The position numbers were made by a program, and so were the translations under genes. This document shows positions 15,687-23,884 of a stretch of 64,000 bases of DNA, piece by piece (within the stretch, counting starts at the first letter, position 1; every line of letters starts with the position of its first letter). This stretch comes from Enterobacter cloacae subsp. cloacae ATCC 13047. Its GTDB lineage: Bacteria; Pseudomonadota; Gammaproteobacteria; Enterobacterales; Enterobacteriaceae. The notes beneath the pieces were generated by a model that was given only the letters and a program-made list of their open reading frames with translations, did no database searches and had not been told where the DNA came from. The stretch covers positions 1,860,001-1,924,000 of the forward strand of contig NC_014121.1 of assembly GCF_000025565.1 (NCBI RefSeq). The letters are read 5' to 3'.

Positions 15687-16699
15687 ATGACGTACGCGGT
15701 AGAGTTTAATGACGTTTCCCGTCTGTACGGCGACGTACGGGCGGTGGATGGGGTGAGCATTGCCATTCGTGACGGGGAGTTTTTCTCCATGCTGGGGCCG
15801 TCGGGCTCCGGCAAAACCACCTGCCTGCGGCTGATCGCCGGTTTTGAACAACTCTCCGGCGGGACAATCACAATCTTCGGTAAAGAAGCGAGTGAGCTTC
15901 CTCCGTGGGAGCGAGACGTCAATACGGTGTTCCAGGACTACGCGCTGTTTCCGCATATGTCGATTCTCGATAACGTCGCTTACGGGCTGATGGTCAAAGG
16001 CATCGACAAGAAAAACGCCATGCACTGGCGCAGGAGGCGCTGGAAAAGGTCGGGCTGAGCTTTGCCATTGCACGCAAGCCGTCGCAGCTTTCTGGCGGCC
16101 AGCGTCAGCGCGTTGCCATTGCGCGTGCGCTGGTCAATGAACCCCGCGTGCTGTTGCTGGATGAACCGCTGGGCGCGCTCGATCTGAAACTGCGTGAACA
16201 GATGCAGGTCGAGCTGAAAAAACTTCAACAGGCACTCGGGATCACCTTTATTTTTGTGACCCACGATCAGGGGGAAGCCCTGTCAATGTCCGACCGGGTC
16301 GCCGTTTTCAACAACGGACGCATTGAGCAGGTGGATACCCCGCGTGAGCTATACATGCGGCCACGTACGCCGTTCGTGGCCAGCTTTGTCGGCACCTCGA
16401 ACGTTTTCGATGCGGCACTGGCGCAGAAAGTGTGCGGCATGCAGGGCGCTTATTCGCTTCGACCGGAACATATCCGACTCAATGAGAGCGGTGAGGTACA
16501 GGTTGAAGGCGTGGTGCAGGCTGTCCAGTATCAGGGTGCGGCAACGCGCCTGGAGCTGAAACTTGCCGGGGGGGCAAAACTGCTGGTGAGCCAGGCCAAT
16601 CTCAGCGCGGACACACTGCACACCGGCGTTGAGCCGGGGCAGGCGGTGCTGGCGTCATGGTCGCGCGACGCCATGATCCGCCTGCATGAGGAAGGGTGA
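15687..16699 (+). pseudogene. ydcT: ydcT, ATPase of the YdcSTUV importer, frameshifted
   Basis: The first 109 codons read as YdcT with Walker A GPSGSGKTT and the Q-loop region NTVFQDYALFPHMS, then the frame runs off into a spurious tail ending at 16058. The true continuation ([15 protein letters not shown]..., signature LSGGQRQR, Walker [12 protein letters not shown], then the regulatory C-terminus) is in the -1 frame from 16016 to 16699. The break lies in an A5 run at 16011-16015 (GAAAAAC); one more A would restore a 337-residue protein, the E. coli length. All other parts look functional. It is either a real 1-base deletion, a sequencing error in a homopolymer, or, less likely, a low-level -1 frameshift site. 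The next gene begins two bases after the stop. Confidence 0.85.
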
Positions 16700-16700
16700 A

Positions 16701-17645
16701 ATGGCGATGAGCGTCTTACATCCTCCCGCACCGCGCGGTACCCTAAGCCGCATGACCGCGCACTTCTGGCGCAAACCGTCGCTGGGGATATTCCTGCTTC
16801 TGCTGGCACCGCTAATGTGGTTTGGCATCGTCTATCTGGGATCGCTCCTTACGCTGCTGTGGCAGGGCTTTTATACCTTTGATGACTTCACCATGTCGGT
16901 TACGCCGGACCTGACGCTGGCGAACATTCAGGCACTTTTTAACCCGGCAAACTACGACATTATTATCCGTACGCTGGTGATGGCGATTGCGGTCACCCTC
17001 GCCAGCGCCATTCTGGCCTTCCCGATGGCCTGGTACATGGCGCGTTACACCAGCGGCAAATGGAAAGCGTTCTTCTATATTGCCGTTATGCTACCGATGT
17101 GGGCGAGCTATATCGTCAAAGCGTACGCGTGGACGCTACTGCTGGCGAAAGATGGCGTGGCGCAGTGGTTTCTCAGCCATCTGGGGCTGGAGCCGATTCT
17201 GGTCTCTGTTCTGACGCTCCCGGCGATTGGCGGGAACACGTTATCGACCTCCGGGCTGGGGCGGTTTCTGGTCTTTGTCTACATCTGGCTGCCGTTTATG
17301 ATCCTGCCCGTGCAGGCGGCGCTGGAACGGCTGCCTGCCTCGTTGTTGCAGGCCTCTGCCGATCTCGGCGCGCGTCCGCGTCAGACCTTTCGTTATGTTG
17401 TTCTGCCGCTGGCGATCCCGGGTATCGCGGCGGGCTCGATATTTACCTTCTCTCTGACGCTCGGTGATTTTATCGTGCCACAACTGGTAGGGCCGCCGGG
17501 CTATTTCATTGGCAATATGGTCTATGCCCAGCAGGGGGCCATCGGCAATATGCCCATGGCTGCCGCCTTCACCCTGGTGCCGATTGTGCTTATCTCGCTT
17601 TATCTGGCGTTCGTGAAACGTCTGGGGGCATTCGATGCACTCTGA
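16701..17645 (+). CDS. ydcU: Inner-membrane permease YdcU
   Basis: About 314 residues from MAMSVLHPP (two bases after the ydcT stop). PotB-type ABC permease with six predicted spans and the ATPase-coupling EAA-like loop [28 protein letters not shown] near residue 220. It forms the membrane channel of the YdcSTUV importer with YdcV. An in-frame ATG at 16686 would overlap ydcT and add five residues. It overlaps ydcV by 11 bases, showing tight coupling. Confidence 0.9.
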   Translation: MAMSVLHPPAPRGTLSRMTAHFWRKPSLGIFLLLLAPLMWFGIVYLGSLLTLLWQGFYTFDDFTMSVTPDLTLANIQALFNPANYDIIIRTLVMAIAVTLASAILAFPMAWYMARYTSGKWKAFFYIAVMLPMWASYIVKAYAWTLLLAKDGVAQWFLSHLGLEPILVSVLTLPAIGGNTLSTSGLGRFLVFVYIWLPFMILPVQAALERLPASLLQASADLGARPRQTFRYVVLPLAIPGIAAGSIFTFSLTLGDFIVPQLVGPPGYFIGNMVYAQQGAIGNMPMAAAFTLVPIVLISLYLAFVKRLGAFDAL

Positions 17646-18441
17646 ACGCGCACCGTTGTTCCTGAAAGTGGCCGCCTGGGGCGGGGTGATCTTCCTCCAT
17701 TTCCCCCTGCTGATTATTGCCATCTACGCTTTTAATACTGAGGACGCGGCCTTCAGCTTCCCGCCGCAGGGGCTGACGTTGAAGTGGTTTAGTGTGGCGG
17801 CGGGGCGTGGCGACATCATCGATTCCGTGACGTTGTCACTTAAAATTGCGACGTTATCGACGGCTATTGCCCTGGTACTTGGCACGCTTGCTGCAGCGGC
17901 GCTGTGGCGTAGCGCGTTTTTTGGCAAAAACGCCATTTCGCTGTTGCTGCTGTTACCGATAGCGCTGCCGGGCATCATCACCGGTCTGGCGCTGCTGACC
18001 GCTTTCAAAACCATCAATCTGGAGCCTGGTTTTTTTACCATCGTTGTCGGGCACGCCACGTTCTGCGTGGTGGTGGTGTTTAACAATGTGATTGCCCGGT
18101 TCCGACGCACCTCCTGGAGCCTGGTTGAAGCGTCGATGGATTTAGGGGCCGATGGCTGGCAAACCTTCCGTTACGTGGTCCTGCCCAATCTTGGGTCGGC
18201 GCTGCTGGCCGGGGGCATGCTGGCGTTTGCTCTGTCGTTTGACGAAATTATCGTTACAACCTTTACCGCGGGACACGAGCGCACGTTACCGCTGTGGTTG
18301 CTTAACCAGCTCGGACGTCCGCGTGACGTGCCGGTCACCAACGTGGTCGCACTGCTGGCGATGCTGGTGACAACCTTCCCCATTCTGGGAGCCTGGTGGC
18401 TAACCCGCGACGGCGAGAACAGCGCCGGGAGCGGGAAATAA
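17635..18441 (+). CDS. ydcV: Inner-membrane permease YdcV
   Basis: 268 residues, PotC-type permease starting [20 protein letters not shown] with six predicted spans and the coupling loop [23 protein letters not shown] near residue 165. Partner of YdcU. The C-terminus is slightly longer than in E. coli. patD follows after 24 bases in the same operon. Confidence 0.9.
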   Translation: MHSERAPLFLKVAAWGGVIFLHFPLLIIAIYAFNTEDAAFSFPPQGLTLKWFSVAAGRGDIIDSVTLSLKIATLSTAIALVLGTLAAAALWRSAFFGKNAISLLLLLPIALPGIITGLALLTAFKTINLEPGFFTIVVGHATFCVVVVFNNVIARFRRTSWSLVEASMDLGADGWQTFRYVVLPNLGSALLAGGMLAFALSFDEIIVTTFTAGHERTLPLWLLNQLGRPRDVPVTNVVALLAMLVTTFPILGAWWLTRDGENSAGSGK

Positions 18442-18465
18442 CATTGATTTCAACGGGACAATGCT

Positions 18466-19890
18466 ATGCAAAAACGACTGCTGATTAATGGTGAACTGGT
18501 GAGCGGCGAGGGGGAAAAACAGCCGGTCTATAACCCTGCCACCGGAGAGGTTCTGCTGGAGATTGCTGAAGCGTCAGCCGCGCAGGTCGACGCGGCCGTG
18601 CAGGCAGCCGATCGGGCGTTCGCACAGTGGGGGCAAACCACGCCCAAAACGCGTGCCGAATGCCTGCTGAAACTGGCTGACGTTATTGAAGCGCATGCCG
18701 ACGAGTTTGCCAGACTCGAATCCCTGAACTGCGGTAAGCCGCTGCACTGCGCGCTGGGCGATGAGATCCCCGCGGTGGTCGATGTGTTTCGGTTCTTTGC
18801 TGGCGCGGCCCGCTGCCTGAACGGACTGGCGGCGGGTGAGTATCTGGACGGGCATACTTCGATGATCCGCCGCGATCCGGTCGGGGTTGTCGCCTCCATC
18901 GCCCCCTGGAACTACCCGCTGATGATGGCGGCGTGGAAGCTGGCACCGGCACTGGCCGCCGGGAACTGCGTGGTCATCAAGCCTTCTGAGATTACGCCGC
19001 TGACCGCCTTAAAACTGGCCGAACTGGCGAAGGATATTTTCCCGGCTGGCGTGCTGAACGTGCTGTTCGGGCGCGGAAAAACGGTAGGCGATCCGCTGAC
19101 CGGGCATGAGAAAGTGCGCATGGTGTCACTCACCGGCTCAATTGCTACCGGGGAGCACATCATTGGCCATACCGCCTCATCCATAAAACGTACCCACATG
19201 GAGCTGGGCGGCAAGGCGCCGGTTATCGTCTTTGATGACGCCGATCTGGATGCGGTCGTCGAGGGCGTGCGGACGTTTGGTTTCTACAATGCCGGGCAGG
19301 ACTGCACTGCGGCCTGCCGGATTTATGCCCAGAAGGGCATTTATGCTGCGCTGGTGGAAAAACTGGGCGCAGCGGTGGCCAGCCTGAAGATGGGGGCGCC
19401 GGAAGAGGCCTCTACCGAACTGGGGCCACTGAGCTCGCAAGCGCATCTGTCGCGCGTCTGTCAGGCTGTGGACGAGGCCAAAGCGCTCAGCCATATCCGC
19501 GTGGTGACGGGCGGCAGTAAAAAAGAGGGGGCGGGTTACTACTTCCAGCCAACCCTGCTGGCCGGGGCAAAACAGGAAGATGCCATTGTGCAACGTGAAG
19601 TCTTTGGCCCGGTGGTGAGCGTCACTGAATTTGACGACGAAGACCAGGTGCTGGCCTGGGCTAACGATTCACAATATGGCCTGGCCTCGTCCGTCTGGAC
19701 CCGGGATGTGGGGCGAGCTCACCGGCTGAGTGCGCGTCTGCAATACGGCTGCACCTGGGTGAATACCCATTTTATGCTGGTAAGCGAAATGCCACACGGC
19801 GGCATGAAGTTATCCGGTTATGGGAGAGATATGTCGGTATATGGGCTTGAGGATTATACCGTTGTCCGGCATGTGATGATAAAACACTAA
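18466..19890 (+). CDS. patD: Gamma-aminobutyraldehyde dehydrogenase
   Basis: 474 residues, the length of E. coli PatD (YdcW/Prr). It oxidises 4-aminobutanal to GABA with NAD in the transaminase route of putrescine breakdown. Seen in sequence: the ALDH signature [11 protein letters not shown] with the general-base Glu, the catalytic Cys in [10 protein letters not shown], the NAD region [22 protein letters not shown] and FGPVVSV. Being the last gene of the ydcSTUV operon links putrescine import to its oxidation. No patA is nearby. Shine-Dalgarno is weak (GGGACA), consistent with coupling to ydcV. Confidence 0.93.
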   Translation: MQKRLLINGELVSGEGEKQPVYNPATGEVLLEIAEASAAQVDAAVQAADRAFAQWGQTTPKTRAECLLKLADVIEAHADEFARLESLNCGKPLHCALGDEIPAVVDVFRFFAGAARCLNGLAAGEYLDGHTSMIRRDPVGVVASIAPWNYPLMMAAWKLAPALAAGNCVVIKPSEITPLTALKLAELAKDIFPAGVLNVLFGRGKTVGDPLTGHEKVRMVSLTGSIATGEHIIGHTASSIKRTHMELGGKAPVIVFDDADLDAVVEGVRTFGFYNAGQDCTAACRIYAQKGIYAALVEKLGAAVASLKMGAPEEASTELGPLSSQAHLSRVCQAVDEAKALSHIRVVTGGSKKEGAGYYFQPTLLAGAKQEDAIVQREVFGPVVSVTEFDDEDQVLAWANDSQYGLASSVWTRDVGRAHRLSARLQYGCTWVNTHFMLVSEMPHGGMKLSGYGRDMSVYGLEDYTVVRHVMIKH

Positions 19891-19905
19891 TATGCAGTTA
19901 AGCGG

Positions 19906-19932
19906 CTGTAATATATTGAAAATATATTGCAG
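19906..19932. terminator. AT-rich inverted repeat after patD
   Basis: CTGTAATATATT and AATATATTGCAG form a 12-bp stem (one G-T pair) around a GAA loop, with CTTACTTTTT a few bases later. It may end the ydc operon or be a protein-binding palindrome. Confidence 0.4.
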
Positions 19933-20065
19933 TTGCTTACTTTTTGGCCATTGGGGTTAAAATTAGTGCTCAGCAGAGCTGCCTGGTTGATGATTATGCC
20001 ATCCTGACTGGAATTGGATAAATATGTGTAATAATGGCCCCAAACGGCAACTGGAATGACAGGTA

Positions 20066-20353
20066 ATGGGATTTCAATATTGGTTCACGGTATGTGCAAT
20101 TTTTCTGACCTGCCCCTTTATGCTTGTTCAGTCGATTATCTTTTTGCGACGAGGTGTCTACACTAAAACCTTCAAGGGAACGATGCGAAAGGAATATATC
20201 CACAAAGACACTAAACCTATTGAATACTGGTTTAACGTTATTGCTCAAATGATGATGAGTGCTGCAGTACTTGGTTTAGGCTTCTGGTTATTAGATGACC
20301 TACCTGCCTTTCATAATTGGCACACTGAAATCCGCGCAATGCTTCCTTTTTAA
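20066..20353 (+). CDS. Small two-span membrane protein, unknown
   Basis: 95 residues with hydrophobic segments at about 5-25 (YWFTVCAIFLTCPFMLVQSIIF) and 62-78 (AQMMMSAAVLGLGFWLL), separated by a basic loop (RRGVYTKTFKGTMRKEYIHKD). The A+T-rich composition differs from the ydc genes around it. It has a good rho-independent terminator 20 bases after the stop. I do not recognise the family. Its position between patD and the toxin gene ortT is not part of the K-12 order. Confidence 0.55.
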   Translation: MGFQYWFTVCAIFLTCPFMLVQSIIFLRRGVYTKTFKGTMRKEYIHKDTKPIEYWFNVIAQMMMSAAVLGLGFWLLDDLPAFHNWHTEIRAMLPF

Positions 20354-20374
20354 TTCACCATTGAAAAGATGCCA

Positions 20375-20398
20375 AACCTCGCTCAAGCGGGGTTTTTT
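20375..20398 (+). terminator. Terminator of the 95-residue protein gene
   Basis: Stem AACCTCGC / GCGGGGTT (one T-G pair) with TCAA loop, then a run of T. Confidence 0.75.
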
Positions 20399-20637
20399 GT
20401 TACCTGAAGATAACCACGGGCATCGAAGCCAGAGCGATTAAAGAGTCAACTGCAATCTTGATCTTGTCATGCATGGTTTTCGAAGACGGATCCTTGTCAG
20501 GGCATAGTTGTAACGCAATATACTCATTTGTTATTAGCCTTAATATTTAAGTGGTTATTGTGTAACGAAAAAACTTGATCTGTATCAACATATGACGCAT
20601 ATTGCGTGCGGTTATTTTTTCGGCTCTGGAATACAGA

Positions 20638-20811
20638 ATGACGTTGTATCAAAAGATGTTGGTTTTTTACGCAATCATGGCTTCTATCTGCGCATTAATC
20701 ACCTGGTTCCTGTCTAAAGATCGTAAACGCATCCGCCTGCTCAGCGCGTTTCTGGTAGGGTCGACCTGGCCGATGAGCTTCCCCGTTGCGCTGCTGGTCT
20801 CGCTTTTCTGA
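20638..20811 (+). CDS. ortT: Orphan toxin OrtT (GhoT family)
   Basis: 57 residues from ATG 20638 (MTLYQKMLVFYAIM), matching E. coli OrtT (YdcX) in length and sequence, including SKDRKRIRLLSAFLVGSTWPMSFPVALLVSLF. Two membrane helices flank a basic loop. GhoT/OrtT toxins damage the inner membrane and lower ATP; OrtT has no cognate antitoxin and is linked to the stringent response. A GTG start 12 codons upstream is possible but would break the match. It keeps its E. coli place after patD. Confidence 0.88.
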   Translation: MTLYQKMLVFYAIMASICALITWFLSKDRKRIRLLSAFLVGSTWPMSFPVALLVSLF

Positions 20812-20897
20812 AGCACGCTTCCATTTTTAAACGATGAACATGGCATTCCCGTCACGATAACTGTATAAATAAACAGTGTATCGTAAAAAGAGTGCTT

Positions 20898-21653
20898 ATG
20901 AACAGTTTTTACTCGCAACATGCGGGTTGCACCGTGCGCTGGCATGATTTGCCCGGCACCGGCGATCCCGTCGTATTCATCCACGGATTGGGCTGCGCCT
21001 CGTCCTATGAATATCCCCGCGTCGTTCGTGACCCTCAGTTTGGCGGGGGCAGAACGATTCTCATCGATTTACCCGGCAGCGGTTACAGCGATAAGCCTGA
21101 GCACTACAGCTACAAAACTACCGATCAGGCCCGCGTTGTGGCTGAACTGATGGATCATCTCAAGCTCGATGCCTTCTGGCTGTACGGTCACAGCATGGGC
21201 GGCAGCATCGCCATTGAAGCGGCGGGGCTGCTGGCATCGCGTGTTAAAGGGCTGATGGTGTCGGAACCCAATTTTCATGCCGGGGGTGGGATGTTCAGCC
21301 GCTCGATTGCCGCACAAACGGAACAGCAGTTTCTGGAACAGGGATATCAGGCCATGCTCTGTGCAGAAAAAACGGCGTGGGCCGGGTGCCTCCAAAGTAA
21401 TGCACCTTATGCTGTCTGGCGCGGCGCATCGAGCCTGGTGGCGGGCGTTGAGCCAGACTGGCAAACGCAATTTCTGTCGCTGCCTTGCCCGGTGACGTTG
21501 ATTTTCGGCGAGCTCTCTTTGCCGGATGACGATGTGGAGCGCCTGAATCAGAAGGGCGTTGAGGTCAAAATCATCCCTGCTGCGGGGCACTCCATGTCGT
21601 GGGAAAACCCGTCGGCACTGGCGCAGACGTTAGCGGAGTGTATGTCGGCGTGA
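20898..21653 (+). CDS. Alpha/beta-hydrolase
   Basis: About 251 residues from MNSFYSQHAG. The fold is clear: oxyanion region VVFIHGLG, nucleophile elbow GHSMGG with Ser 99, an acidic residue after the strand TLIFGELSLPDDD, and the catalytic His in PAAGHSMSW. Substrate cannot be told; esterases, lipases and C-C hydrolases all share this pattern. No signal peptide, so cytoplasmic. It is the first gene of the segment that separates ortT from ydcY, and is followed by a REP element and the convergent srf operon. Confidence 0.8.
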   Translation: MNSFYSQHAGCTVRWHDLPGTGDPVVFIHGLGCASSYEYPRVVRDPQFGGGRTILIDLPGSGYSDKPEHYSYKTTDQARVVAELMDHLKLDAFWLYGHSMGGSIAIEAAGLLASRVKGLMVSEPNFHAGGGMFSRSIAAQTEQQFLEQGYQAMLCAEKTAWAGCLQSNAPYAVWRGASSLVAGVEPDWQTQFLSLPCPVTLIFGELSLPDDDVERLNQKGVEVKIIPAAGHSMSWENPSALAQTLAECMSA

Positions 21654-21669
21654 TTATCGTTGCGGAATG

Positions 21670-21701
21670 TTGGCCGGGTAAGCGCAGCGCCACCCGGCAA
21701 C
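21670..21701. repeat. REP element
   Basis: Single REP unit (GCCGGGT ... ACCCGGC with GCGCAGCGC centre) in the convergent gap between the hydrolase and srfC. REPs stabilise 3' ends or bind gyrase and Pol I. Confidence 0.8.
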
Positions 21702-21709
21702 AAAGGCTG

Positions 21710-23884
21710 CTACATGATTAAAGCCCGAAGTGCCCGACGTGCGTCAGGCTGAACATCATGAGGGTGCTGATAATCAATGTTCTCTATTGCCCGGCTATAG
21801 AGGGCAACCAGCCAGTCGTAAACGTATGCGGTGGCCGCATGGACAGGCTGTTCCCCCAGGCGCGTCAGGCGCGGCGCGGCGCTGCTAACCACGGGCGTAA
21901 CAAAGATTGCCTGCCCCTTACGGATGCGGCTTGCCGGACGTTCAGCAACAGGCGTCTGGTCGTAACCCAGCCAGCCAACGAAATTACCTATCACCGCATG
22001 CAGCTGTGCGGCGCTGCTCTTGTCGGTTTCGACAATACGCTGAAGCTGCTGAGGCAGGTTAAGACGGTAGCTGGCGACCACCAGAACCTCGGCAATTTGC
22101 TGTAACACCGCAGGCTCAAGACCCAGGCGTGTGGCCGCTGCGTCATTACGACTCCACTGACGCAAATGGTTCATCCACACTTTATGCGCCAGGCGCGCTT
22201 TATCTTTTGTCTGGAACGTGCTGGCACTTTCCTGCGCATTATCGGCAAACAGATCGATGGTATCCGTAAACAGACCGTTGACCTGCTCCTCGCGCGGTTG
22301 CTGGACGGCCAGAAGCGTTTCGAAGGCTTTAAGCGGAGGCAGAAGCCCTTCGAGCAATTCGCCGTGGCGGGCAGCGCTGCTTTGCAGGGTACGAACCATG
22401 TTCTCGGCCTGAGTTCGTCTTGCTGCAGGCTCCTCAACCAGTGGTGTCAGATAGCTGTGCATTAAAGCTGACAGCTCCTGGCGCAGCGCCGTTTTCAGCG
22501 TGTTGAGACGTTTCTGTCGCTGGGCAGGTAACGTGGCCTGTGACAGCCACTCGATGACGCGCTGCATGCTGTGGCTGTCCAGCGCCTGCAGCGTGCCCCA
22601 GCGCAGGCCCGGTTTACCCAGCAGATGCTGGACTGCTTCATCGAGATTCTGCCGGGTGGTAAAACGCGCGTCGTGAGGCGTAATCGCCCACACCAGACCC
22701 GGCAGGGCTGATTCCTCCGCAGGCTGCGTCTCTTTGACCCAGTTCATCAGTACCTTTGCTTTTTTTGCCGTCTGGTCGTGCTGCGCGGTCGCATTGCAGA
22801 TAACCAGCACATCTGGCTGCAACTGCTGGCGATAGTGTTCCAGCAGCCACTGACATTTGGCCTGGCTTAGCGGATCGGCGCTGTTGTCTGCAAAGACCGG
22901 GATATCAATAATATCGACGTTATCCAGCGCGCTGCTCTCGACAGGCAGTACCAGTTCACGCGTCAGGAATGCCAGTACATCGACGGGGAGGCTAATAGCA
23001 TTAAGCATCTCGCCGTTGTTCAGGGGATGCAGCAGCGTCTCCTGAGCGTCCGGAAGGGTAAAGGTGCCATGGGTCAGGAAGCCTTCGCCCGGCAGACCAA
23101 AGTTATCCACCAGCAGGCTGAGCGGGGCGGCAAGTTCGCTGGCGTGGCTGGTCTGGTGCAGAACATGGGCGAGCTTTAACCACTGCTGGGTCAGTTCCTG
23201 TTGCTCACCCCACAAGAGCGACCAGACGCTGGCCCGGGTGGTGAGATCAAGCGATGGCACCAGTTGCGCAAACTGATGCCACAGCACATCATCAATTTGC
23301 TGTCTGGCGGCAGGTACCGTGCTCTGCCAGAAGCGGGCAATCGCGCCCACTTCCTGCGCCGTTATGCCCGGTACACCCTGCGGCTGACGCAGGCCGCGCC
23401 ACTTCTCAAGGCGCGTCTCGATAACGGCCTTATCCACGGCGCGGATCTGCGGGTGTAAGGTGGTGCGGGCAATAAACAGCTGCACCAGCTCGGCCTCGGT
23501 GACCAGGCTCAGACGTAGCGGGAAAGCCTCATCGTCCACTGCCGCGCTTTCAGTGGTGAAACGCAGTGCCATGTTGGTCAGGGCATGTCCCGGGTTGATA
23601 TGTGAGAAGTAGTCGAACGTGCGTTGCCCGGGGGTGACGTTCAGCCGCCCGTTACCGTTGCCGCACAGGGACAGCAACAGATGCGCTTTGGCGCTTTGGG
23701 AGTGGCCATACAGACCAATGCTGCTCCGCCGGGTCAGGGCCTGTTCAATGGCCTGCTCCCGCGCCTGCGCCGCATTGATACGGGCCAGCAGGGCGTCGGC
23801 ATCGTTATCCAGCACCGGGGCGTGCAGGCGCGTCTCGTTAATCCACCCGATTAAGGCCTGCGTGGTGGTCATCGTTGCACTCAT
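21710..23884 (-). CDS. srfC: SrfC family protein (degenerate P-loop)
   Basis: A 724-residue protein of the SrfC putative virulence factor family, named from Salmonella SsrB-regulated genes. Near the N-terminus, G60-HSQS-A65-K66-A67 resembles a GTPase P-loop, but Gly before Lys is Ala and the Ser/Thr after it is Ala. Later segments (NVDIIDIPVFADN near residue 325; PDVLVICNATAQHD near 370) look like weakened G3 and G4 motifs. The C-terminal half is helical, dynamin-like in overall plan. Nucleotide binding may be lost. Its start overlaps the srfB stop by four bases (ATGA), so the three srf genes form one operon. Biochemical role unknown. Confidence 0.85.
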   Translation of the reverse strand: MSATMTTTQALIGWINETRLHAPVLDNDADALLARINAAQAREQAIEQALTRRSSIGLYGHSQSAKAHLLLSLCGNGNGRLNVTPGQRTFDYFSHINPGHALTNMALRFTTESAAVDDEAFPLRLSLVTEAELVQLFIARTTLHPQIRAVDKAVIETRLEKWRGLRQPQGVPGITAQEVGAIARFWQSTVPAARQQIDDVLWHQFAQLVPSLDLTTRASVWSLLWGEQQELTQQWLKLAHVLHQTSHASELAAPLSLLVDNFGLPGEGFLTHGTFTLPDAQETLLHPLNNGEMLNAISLPVDVLAFLTRELVLPVESSALDNVDIIDIPVFADNSADPLSQAKCQWLLEHYRQQLQPDVLVICNATAQHDQTAKKAKVLMNWVKETQPAEESALPGLVWAITPHDARFTTRQNLDEAVQHLLGKPGLRWGTLQALDSHSMQRVIEWLSQATLPAQRQKRLNTLKTALRQELSALMHSYLTPLVEEPAARRTQAENMVRTLQSSAARHGELLEGLLPPLKAFETLLAVQQPREEQVNGLFTDTIDLFADNAQESASTFQTKDKARLAHKVWMNHLRQWSRNDAAATRLGLEPAVLQQIAEVLVVASYRLNLPQQLQRIVETDKSSAAQLHAVIGNFVGWLGYDQTPVAERPASRIRKGQAIFVTPVVSSAAPRLTRLGEQPVHAATAYVYDWLVALYSRAIENIDYQHPHDVQPDARRALRALIM

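Noticed and set aside
16010..16016. Programmed -1 frameshift in ydcT
   Set aside because: GAAAAAC lacks the matching first base of a strong slip heptamer, no downstream pseudoknot is obvious, and E. coli ydcT is a single frame.
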